Shown here in pieces: positions 49,284 to 61,200 of a DNA stretch of 64,000 nucleotides. This DNA comes from Ostrinia nubilalis (Eukaryota > Arthropoda > Insecta > Lepidoptera > Crambidae). Under the pieces are notes generated by a model. It had not been told where the DNA came from. It was given only the letters and a program-made list of their open reading frames with translations, and searched no databases. Every line of letters starts with the position of its first letter. The first letter of the stretch is position 1. A program made the translations under genes and the position numbers. The stretch is from NCBI RefSeq assembly GCF_963855985.1, contig NC_087098.1:16326501-16390500 (forward strand), in the 5' to 3' direction.

Positions 49284-52200
49284 GTACCGTTTTTGATTGT
49301 TTTGGTTCGAAAGTGTTTTTTGACTCGGATTAGATGAGCTATTCAGGCGTTTAGGGATGCAAATTAAAGCCACAGATGTTCGTTAGAAACAGAAATAAAT
49401 ACCTAACAATTGCATGAACCTTTTTACGTAACTTAGGTACATTAATCTATTCCAAAACATGAAATCTGTTGGTACAATAACATATTTCTTAGATACATAC
49501 TTATTTAAAACACGATTCGACTGGGTATGTTGTGGTAATTAAAGTAAAAAACTAAATTGAATTAATATATTATTACTTATTGATTGATAAAATCGTCTAA
49601 ATTCTTGTAAGGATTAGTATTGAATAATGTATTCAGTACGATTAGTGCAACTGGTGATAACCGAGATAGCTTTCGTAATCTGAAAGTGGCGGACTTAATT
49701 ATTGCTGACAACACTCAATAGGTACATTAATATTTATGTCATCGATCATCCAAATCCCGGAACTAAGAACGAATATTGTGAGAAGTAAGTTGTCTATCTA
49801 CTTCTAAAAATATACTAGTGTTGTAAAGAGGTAGGTATAGTTTGAACTGATAGACAAATTTAAATCAAGTAAATGTACTAAAAAAGGTATTATAAACTAT
49901 CACGGAGGGACTAAACCGTTTCAATACCTACTCCTGATTTCCGTTCAGAAAGCCGATAAACCCATATAGGTACTTAGGTGTAATTTTTAGTTTTGTCAGC
50001 CTTCTTTACAAGATTATCAACTTCTTGGCTAGACTCGCGCGGGCAATATTGTTCGTTTCTCTGCATTCGTACCTACTATGTTTGTGGCTGAACATTCCTA
50101 GAAGTATTGACTATCTGGTCACGAGCGCGACAATCCACATCAATGAGGCTCACTAAAAGGAGACAGTACTGTTACTGTATGGTATTCCATAGCAAGGTTT
50201 GTTGTTTGACTACCAATACAAATTATTATGAGGTGAATCTGATGGGTATCTAATTACCTACTAACTTAGGCCCAGAACAGACGGTAAACGCAACTGCAAC
50301 GAAACTGCAACTTTGTGATGATTCTGATGAATGAAACTGAAACTGAAAGTTTCAAACTGGTTGCGTCATGTGTCATGGTCTCTCAACGGACGCTATGGCA
50401 GAAACTTAGATGCAACTCAAAAGTAACTAGCAGTTGCAGTTTCGTTGCAGTTGCGTTTCACCGTCTGTTCTGGGCCTTACTTACTCATTATTTTTCTTGC
50501 AAAGAATTACGATGACTGGGATAATAATGTAGGAAATGTGATACAATAATTTGTAAAGTTACGAATATTTATTCATATTTCAATTCCCGAAGGAGACACG
50601 GGGTATAACCACGGGTAACATGTAAATAACGAATTCGCACCTATAATAAATAACTATTATGTACTTAAGTACTATGTATTAACTGAAATTTGCAGTCAAA
50701 AGTGGTTTTGATCGATTATGAGTTTTGACTGCAACATATATATCGATGTTTCGAAAACGATAGGATTTCCAATAAGCCGCCACAGGTCCAACTCTATAAT
50801 TATCAAACTCGACCAGACAAATTAATAATGGTAAAAGCAATGAATTTCAATAGTTATCTAACAAAGGCATTAAAACCGTATTGTTACGGACGGCATTTAA
50901 AAAACTAAAAAATATTTAGATGACAACCCTATTTACATATAAATCTTCTAAACTCATAGAAATTAAAATATCTTCGAACTTCCACGGGATAGGCAAGTAA
51001 TATTTTCAGGTATTATAGATAATTATATCATGCATCAATATAAAGTAAATATAGCTGCCAATTTTCTAGGACAACGGAGAAAAAAATGTTTTCTGAAAAT
51101 CATAAATTATTAAATAATTCGTAAATTACTGCAGCAATAACCATTTATTTTTGCATAAAGGTAGACGTTATAGTGATAGGTAAATTTATTTACAAAATTC
51201 TGACTTAATGTAATTTTTTTAGAAAATATGCTTCTAAAACTGTTTTTTTTATAAAATCACAAAATCGAATATTTCTTTGAAACTAAACAAATACAACTAC
51301 TAGTTCCTTCATCAATTGTATACATAATAGTAATATCTAACGATTTAATTAATAAAACAGGGATGTCCGCTTCTAAGCCAAAATAAAACACTGTGCTTAG
51401 GCACTATGTTAGGAAACTGCCTGTCGCAAAAGGTATTATTATTATCATCGCTGATTTATTGACATTGATAAAGCAATTAATTAAACACGTTTTCTCATTT
51501 CCCGACTGAACTTTAATTGGCTTTAATGGAAAATTATTATGAATTTGTAGGGGAGGTGAGCCCAAAGCGGGTATACCGCCCAAAGCGGGTAGCCTTCGTT
51601 ATTCACGTATACAAGCCGATTGTGCACATGTGTGCGTTTCGTGGCAATGCCCGAACTCGTTTCGACACGAATCAGTTTGGCCGAAACATCGGCGACGCGT
51701 GGCGGAGCTCCGAGACGCGAATGTTTTTATTTGCCTGTTTCACAAAAAAATATCAAGATATGTGAATATGAATTACTTCATTCTGTTTAAAGTTGTGTTG
51801 AATCTGTTACTTGTGTATTATTTTGCATTAAATCAGCGTAGAATTCTTATTGTTTGAGCAACATTTCTGGTAAAGATTTTGAGATTATTTTACAAAACGT
51901 GAAAAAGTATCTTTTGGGCAAAGCGGGTATGGGTAAAACGGGTAACCGCTTCTTATTCTTATTCTAATTATATATGGATACAAAAATGTTAGTTTCATAG
52001 GTAATTTTTGTTGTTTTGGCTGAACAAGAATCTGAATTGATAGAAGTCTTGTTTCACATGGATAATCTTTTTTTTGGTCTGACAAAATCCGATTTTTATC
52101 TCACGTATATCAATATGCAGAGAGCAATAGAATTCCGCACCCTTTCAAAAATCAAACTGCTGGAGAAGATTGGTGTAAAGCCTTTGAAAAGAGATATCCC

Positions 52201-55200
52201 CAACTAACATTAAGAAAGCCAAAGCCAACGTCAGTAACTCGCCTTGCCCAGTCGACCCGTTTTGCCCCAGAGGCCATACCCGCTTTGGGCACCCCCTTCG
52301 GGCAAACCGGGTAAAATGACCGACTGATTAGTTCTTAAATTTTTGAAGTGATTTGTTACAAGAGAAGTTATTTTTAGTTTGCATTACAAAGTTTAATACA
52401 TACTTGTACGAATTATTAAAAATATATAACTTTGCAACTGCAGTAACGTCTTTTTTATTGACACAAACCTTAAGTTACCCGCTTTGGGCCCATCTCCCCT
52501 ACATTGTTACTTTACTGATTTACTCTATTGTTTACTTGTAAATCATAGTTTCTCATATTTTATAACAATATTTAATCAAATAAAACCATAAATTGCTTAA
52601 AACAACCTCATTGACGTTATACTCTGTATGTCTGTATGTAATTTTCCAGGATAATTTATGTTGTATTAAAAAATAAATTACATTTTAGTAGGGTAGAATA
52701 TAATGTGGAAAATTCATGTTACAAACTTTTTCGCACGGCAAAGTCATTGTAGTTACAGTCTCCAGGCCATGAAAAAATAGATGTTCCAAGTAAAATAGCA
52801 TGCCAGTATCAAGGTTGGTCATAAAATGTACCTACCGTCATCTGAATATACCTTTAGAGTAGGCGCACACCGTTGATTTTTAGTTGGTCGATAGTTGTGC
52901 ACTTGTGCCCGATTTTAAATTGTATGAAGAATCGGCCAAATCGACTCGGCGTAGTGTGCGCACTTCCATACATGCCCATACTGATCAACTGCCCGACTAA
53001 ACTATCGGCCGACGAAAAATCAACGGTGTGCGCCTACTCTTACTTTTGTAACAGCATGGACAAACTAGTATCTTCCATCCTCGGTCAATAATGTTATCAA
53101 TTCTTCAATGAAGTTTTCGTGCAAATTCACGATTACACACAAGACTATCCGATTAACTTAATCAACGAGCTGATAAGGTCAATCCATATCGATTAAAATA
53201 GGATTATGAGATCCGTTCATTGGTCTTGTTAGAGTTAATTTTATCAATGACGTTTACATTCAAATTGTTTTTCAACGGCTACCTTTATTATTAAGATCCT
53301 AAGAGTGACAGAGGCCTTGGATGGGAATGAGTTCAGCAGCATCTTTCAGTTAGATTCTCAAACGATAAATATTAGTGGGGTAGCTGAAAATGTCGCGCTA
53401 CAGGTTTCAGCAGACAGGACTGATGCTATGTAGAGCTCTAAATAAAATGCCTAGATCCTCAGATCAAACACAGGCTTTAGTTAATGAACAACCTACTTCG
53501 GTATCCATCCTAAGAACTCATGGTTTTGCTTAAAAATTTTCCGCTGCTTGCCTTATGTATTAGCTCAATTCGATTTAATTAACATTTTTGAGCCATAAAA
53601 AATGTTGACTCTGCTGAATTGAAAGCCTCCTGAATGATGACTCGAAAGAAGTGCTTTGTTAAAATTACCTATACTTTTTTAAGTGTTAAAACGATTAATT
53701 GAAAAACTTGAAACTTTTTATCGGCTCGTTACGCGTGGCTACTTCAGGAGCAATTACCTTAGATAATCTGTTACAATTTTATTTTTATTCTACTTGGCAA
53801 GTAAGTAATGGTTTTTTGTTTGCAATAATCGTTATTATTCTTATTGCTGTGTAATTTTATTTCAACGATAAGTATAATATACCTAAGTAAATAAAATTAC
53901 CTACCTTGACACATTTTAAAATAATAATTACATAAACTAGGTAGACACCTACTTACTTGGTAGATTTTGAATATGATTTTTTATGGGTAATGGAGGAAAA
54001 ATTTAACACGAAACGTCTAGGAAAACTACGGGTGATAGTTAAAAGGTTCTTCTTGTCTAGTTTTTTCCTGTTTCATTAAAGTTGCGGCAGACGCACCGCA
54101 GCCGCTTCCTTCCTCGCGAGGTTCGTCGACGGTTGGCGCTGACCTTGCCGCCTTATTAGTGTTAAAACTAGACTAAGATCTCGTTGGCATCGATGCAGTG
54201 GGGCCATTGCGTCGGCGGGTCATGCTCAGTGCAAATGAATGGAACAGTTTGCTTTTTTCAGTCAAGATTTTCATGTAAAATATTCCGTATATAAAAATAA
54301 GCTCTGCCTGATTATGTGTATCGCACGCCCCGTGCCAGTGCCAAGTTTTTTTTGTTTAGCAAAATCTAGTTAGTACTTATCTATCAGAGCTGATTTATTT
54401 TATTTTATTTAGGTATAGTACACAGCTCAATATCAGATTGGAATACAATATGTTTTTTAAAATATTTTTTACATAGGCAGCATTGTAAATTATTTTTACC
54501 TCCTGTACCTAATTCTTACATTTAACAATCTCGTTCAGGTCCTAGCAACGTGGTTCCAATAGCCCGCATGCTTGGACCTAGCAATTCAATCTTATACTTC
54601 AATTAGTTACTTGTTGTAATTGCAAGTTTTATTACACAGTTTACCAATTGAATATCCGCGATTTTAATGTCGGCAAGTCGCACGGCATCAGTTCCAAGAT
54701 TGCTGTCACTAACGACCCGCATCCTGCTCTAATGTGGCAAACCAAGGAATTACGAAACCAGCGGTTCCTGTTGTTGTCCCTGATTGCGAGACGGTCTGGA
54801 ATATACGAGTGCCTATGTCGCTCTTTTGGGGCCTTACGTTGTAAATAAGTAGGTTCATTACCTACTATTTTATACATAGGTACCCCTGTTAGCACTTCAA
54901 AGTTGTAACTTAAAGTGGACTCACCACAATAGTTTATGGATTTAACCACTTAAATAATTTGGCAAGCCTATCAAACGAAGTATTTTTTATTAACGAATTT
55001 TGCGTAAACTATGAATATACTCGTAGATCGTAAATAATAAAATAAAATGTAATTTATACATAGAACGTAATAAATGTTGTTCTTGCTGTGGTGCTTTCTT
55101 TTGAAATGTTTTCAGAATTGTTATTTAAACAGAAGGTTTAATTTAAATTACAGTGTTTTTAAAAGACTACTTGCGTTGAATTTTTAAAGTAATTTTCCTC

Positions 55201-58200
55201 TCTAAGAAGGTGACTCGTTACCATAAAAATGGCAATGGTGCCATGATAAAAACAACATTTTGTTATGTTTTGAATATTAAAATCTTGCTCAGTCTTAAAT
55301 TGTTGCAAAAAAACACTAGTTTAAATTGTTATTTACCTGTCTTGACAAAGTTAGGGGAAAGTAGTACGAGATGATCCCCTTAAGCGGGAATCGCTGTAAA
55401 ATACATATTTTTCAAGGTAAACCAAAAATAAAGACGATTACTACTAGTATATTTATCTAGCCAACTTTCCTTATACTCAGAACCAGAAATTAATTGTGGT
55501 TTCATTAAAATATTTCATTTTTTGCAAAACCTTACAAAGTGATCATCTTGTACACCCCTGTGGGTAAGATGATCCCCCAGGTAGGGGTAAGATGATCCCT
55601 ATGATTCTATTCTATGATCTTTTCTTTTCTGGTTGTATTCCTTTTGGAGTCCCTAATTATGCGAACAAATCGTTAAAAAGTTAGAAAAGAAAAACATTTA
55701 CGAATTAAATAACGAAAATAACTTATTCTTTCTTAGTACCTGCTAAAAAGCGTTTAAATAATTTAAACGCTTTTTGGCTAGAGCTGTGTTTAATATATCA
55801 CAAATAAATTCACCTGCTTCATCACCCTCTACCCCAGCACATGCTTTATGGCCCCATTTTCCACATGCATAACATTTTATCCATCCTTCACCCTTGCCTT
55901 GGTATCGCTTGAAAACTTTTCTGTTCAGTACAGCCACTCAGTATCATCTTCTTCAGACTCAGGTGAGTTATATGAAGTTCTTTTACTTTTATTTCACTTC
56001 CCTTTACCTATTCTATTGACTTTTTTGTTTTAATTCCCAGGGATCATCTCGTACATATAGGAAGGGATCATCTTGACCCAAGTCCCACTTTTTGTTAAAT
56101 ATTTGCTAAAATAATCTACAAGTACGCGGCTACGTTTTTATGGCCAAAATATTAAAATTAAACATAATAGAAAGCCTAACGACAACAGTAATTACATTTA
56201 ACATTGTTTGAATAAAAAAAAAAAAAAAAAAAACATACGGGTCGAATTGAGAACCTCCTCCTTTTTTTTGAAGTCGGTTGAAAAGTAACATAAGCTCAAA
56301 GTCATGCCTATTTTAGATCAGAGGTACACAATTTTTCTTTTTTGTCGTCAAATTCGATGTATCGCTCACGCTACCATTACGATTTGACTGAGGCGGGGAG
56401 GTGTCCAGAGCTATGTTTTACCAGTGAAAGAAACTAAATGACGTTAGTGGTTTCAGCACAATCGCAAAGGATCATCTTACCCCAGGGGATCAACTCGTAC
56501 TACTTTCCCCTATTAGACTACTTGTAAAACTAGAGGTATTACTTACTTTGTTTATTTATTATTAACCAACTATAAATAAATCAATTAACTAACTGCCAAA
56601 TTGGATACGCAAAAATAATAGTATGTACTACATCAGACTAATACATATTATGTGTTGTTAATCACACCCTTTACCCACAAATAAAATAACAACAGTACAC
56701 AATGTACCGCACATAATCAGAATTACCTACATATTAATTTGAGAGTTCAGGTACGCAAAATGAAGTAGCTACAGTAAAACTGGTGCACATGTTTCCAGAT
56801 GTAAGGTGCCCGAGTGCGAGGCGTTCCCGCCCCAGCTGTCTACCAACGGCTGGGGCGTGTGGGCGCTGCCCGAGGGCGGCGGCCGCTGCGAGCGACTCAA
56901 GCCCCTCGGGGAATCCTGCAGCCCCGACTCCTTCCACGTCAACCAGACCGTCGCCTGCAACGCCTGGGTGTACGAGAGCACGAATACCATCGTTGGCGAG
57001 GTGAGTGTAGAAACATGAAGAGGTGAAGAACATTCATACACATTATGGGTTGCTTGAGCCTTACGTCTTATGGTGCGTCCACATTGGGCGAACGGGCTCG
57101 CGCGGCACGCTGGTCATCCTGCTCACCCTGCTCTTGAGTGAGCAGAATGTGGAGTTTGCCGCTCGAGCCCGTTCGCCCAGTCTGGACGCACCATTACGTG
57201 AATGCTCCCGATTTGTATCCGTCTATCTTCAAATACTTATCTCGTCTCGATTTAAGTATTGATAGAATCAAATGTGTCATAATGTGCAATGTGCAAGAAA
57301 TAAAAGAGAGTTCTTTCTCTTTAATTACTACTTTCATCGAATGTGATCGCAGGTCGAGTCCTTGAAAGAACACATAGCGTTTAGTAATTGCATATTTAAT
57401 TACTTTAAGGCTTGGTATTTCTGCTAAAGTAGGTATTTCGCGCTGTCAAAATCTGCGCGCGCAATACTTCGCCGAAGACAGCGCGCCAAAGAGCTCTCGC
57501 GGCTACACAGTATAGAAATACGCAGTTGGTTAGGTTAGGTTGACTTCCTTCCGTTCAAGCGTCACACTCACAGCACTTTCTAATACAAATCATATCCAAG
57601 TGATACAAATTAAAACAACTTTCAAAAGTTTTGGGAATATATTTTAGAATCGAATAAATATAGAATATAACTGCCAAAGTAAACACGGTTCAAAGAGGCG
57701 TGGCGTCACCCGACCTTCCGGAAGTTCCGCGCCGGCTAAAAGAATTTCAAGATTACGTCACCCGACCTATCGGGAGATCCTCGGGAGCTTGAGCGATTGG
57801 AAAAACATTTTATGATCAGTTACTCGTAGTAGCGATTATTTAGAGCTTGGATAATAAATTATAGTTGTTGCAATTCACAAAGCTTTGCATGTGGTTAATT
57901 ACATTAATCAGTACACGCATCAATTTTGTTCAGTCTTTTTGTTTATTAATAAATAAAAATATCATACTAAAATTGCATACAGTCATATTTGTTTGTATTG
58001 GTCTGGGTGTTTTCTTTCCATAATTTATGTATAACGTATGTACGGGGCTCTGTATCGAAAATCACTATGAGCAATGAACATCACACACTGTTACCTGGAG
58101 TGCATTACCGCAGCAAAATTTTTATAATGTTTATAATGTTGTGCTTTAGAGAGTCGAGAGTATAGCAGATAATTAGTCCATCGTGAGCAGAAATTTGTCC

Positions 58201-61200
58201 ACTAATAGCAAAATTCGTTCAAATTATAGTTTTAAAGTTATTGGCTAGAAGATTTTTTTATCTTGCAGCTTAGACCTTTAGCTACAGACGTTAGACAGTA
58301 TTTTTGAAACATTCTTACGCATGGTGGAGGAAGGGACGCTCTAGAGCAGTGGTTCTTAACCGGTGGTCCGCGGACCACTGGTGGTTCCTGGAGGCATTCC
58401 AAGTGGTCCACGATGTGCACTTGCACACCTTGGTCAAAACCACTTTTAACTGAATTTTGCAGTCAAACTGGTTTTGACCGATTATGAGGTGGTCCCTGAC
58501 AAGACAGAAATTTGGTAAAATGGTCCCTCATGACTTAAAGGTTAAGAACCACTGCTCTAGAGACTCAAAACTACAAGGATACACATGAACTCCAGTTTTA
58601 AATCCGTTGATATCTGCTGCATCTGCCATGTTTTTGGCTATAAGATTCTTCTATCTTACGGCTTAGACCTTTAGCTACAGACCTTAGACAGTATTTTTGT
58701 GAAAATTCTTACGCATGGTGGAGGAAGGGACGCTCTAGACACTCAAGTCTACAAGGAGTCACATCAACTCCAGTTTTAAATCCGTTGACATCTGCTGCAT
58801 CTGCCATCTTTTTGGATAGAAGATTCTTCCATCTTGCAGCGTAGACCTTTAGCTACAGACCTTAGACTGTACTTGTACTTGTGAAAATTCTTACGCATGG
58901 TGGAGGAAGGGACGCTCTAGACACTCAAGTCTACAAGGAGTCACATCAACTCCAGTTTTAAATCCGTTGACATCTGCTGCATCTGCCATCTTTTTGGATA
59001 GAAGATTCTTCCATCTTGCAGCGTAGACCTTTAGCTACAGACCTTAGACTGTATTTTTTTGAAAATTCTTACGCATGGTGGAGGAAGGGACGCTCTAGAC
59101 ACTCAAGTCTACAAGGAGTCACATCAACTCCAGTTTTAAATCCGTTGACATCTGCTGCATCTGCCATCTTTTTGGGTAGAAGATTCTTCCATCTTGCAGC
59201 GTAGACCTTTAGCTACAGACCTTAGACAGTATTTTTGTGAAAATTCTTACTCATGGTGGAGGAAGGGACGCTGTAGACACTCAAGTCTACAAGGAGTCAC
59301 ATCAACTCCAGTTTTAAATCCGTTGACATCTGCTGCATCTGCCATCTTTTTGGGTAGAAGATTCTTCCATCTTGCAGCGTAGACCTTTAGCTACAGACCT
59401 TAGACAGTATTTTTTTGAAAATTCTTACGCATGGAGGAGGAAGGGACGCTCTAGACACTCAAGTCTACAAGGAGTCATATGAACTCCAGTTTTAAATCCG
59501 TTAACATCTGCTGCATCTGCCATCTTTTTGGCTAGAAGATTCTTCTATCTTACAGCTTAGACCTTTAGCTACAGACCTTAGACAGCATTTTTTATTATTT
59601 ATTTGTGTCAGTGTGCTCTTCTAAAGGGTGTAAGACGATTGTATGTAGGTACTATTAAAATGTAATTTTAACTCATTGGTTTTGTCTCATATTTGAGGAA
59701 TGTACTATGTATCATGAGTAGAGTCTTCGTTTAAAAGGATGCGAACGATTTAAATTTCAATAGGTAGACAAAATTTATAATTCTTAATTATCAAAAATTT
59801 AAGCTTTCTCCAGTAACACTGATATTATTATACTGTGACTCATCAAAGTCATCATTGTCAAAAATATTGACAAATCGCGAACTGTCACGGCCATAAAACT
59901 GACACGCGTCCGTCCTCCGTAAGCGCCACCGCGCGACTGATTGAGATTGTCCAAGCCGTCATGGACGATTTTTTCCACATTTTTTAACATAGTAACTAAA
60001 TAAGACGCAATATAAAAATTTCATCCGTTAAAAGCCCTCAAGTTATTTCTGAACTTTAGTTTAGTAAAAGATTTAGAATCTCAAATCGCTTATTTTAAAA
60101 ATAAAACCATAAATAGAAAACGAATAGAGGTAACTTTGGGAATATATTCTATCGAGTCAACTTCATCAAATCGTGTTTCCATCCGTTAATAGCCCTAGAA
60201 AATATCCTCAACTATGCCCAATAAAAATCTTAGCCTTTAATTTTACTGTTTAGTGCCTCAAAAATGAAAAATGAAAACCTCATTTTCGCCATTTTCTCTG
60301 CTACCCGGCCTTAAAGTACCACTTACTGTTAACTAAGCTGTTGTATATTGCGTTTCAATTGGATTATTGATTACAACCACCACATGAGTAATTTTGATAA
60401 ATTATATTCTCTGTGTTTCAAGATTAGTTTTATCGAAGAAAGGTAGATTATAGACAGAGATTATATTTTCAAGTTTTAACTGATTGATCACCTTTCAGTT
60501 TTTAAAATACTTATACCAACTTGCTTAAATGATATTTACGAGTAAAACCATAAATATTATTGCCTGCCTTATCAGTAGGTATGCTTTTTCCTGTGTGAAT
60601 TTGTAAGAGCTCTAAACAGGCCTTTCAAAAGATGCCTAAACTCATAATTTACTCGTTAGTTGAAGCCCATGAGCCTCTATGAAAATAGACGCTTGCTCGG
60701 AATTCTGCTATTTAGCTGCGCAGTGCGCCGCACATGAAAGTAATTATTCTTCATCGTCTTCGAGTATTGCTTGATTTTTCATAGATAATAAAACAATAAG
60801 AGTATGTTTTTAGTGATTTTATTAAACCGACTGCACTATAATATACGTTGCAATAACTCATCGAAGAGGGATTAGCAGCACTACCAAATATACGAAGATA
60901 AGGGTTAATGAAGGCACTTCGTATAAAGCCCTAAACCGATAGAACAAAATAATGATGCTTTGATGACAGAATGATTAATAAAAGAGTCAGGGATTAGGCG
61001 TTGTTATAATATATGTATAATAGTATATTAAATTCTACTGGATAGTCTTGGGATGATTATATGTAATCTCAAGTAGATTTTATTTTATAGAGCTTTGCTA
61101 GAACTTGTTATGTATGTTTAACAAAAACTATGCAGGTAACCCACCAGCTTAGGGAGTCACCTTCAGAAATCCGCCGATGCAGCGATGGCTCACCAATTTT

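Noticed and set aside
56734..57041. Minus-strand frames opposite the SLC22 exon 2
   Set aside because: Shadow frames of a GC-rich exon; the plus-strand reading is colinear with SLC22 and has proper splice sites.
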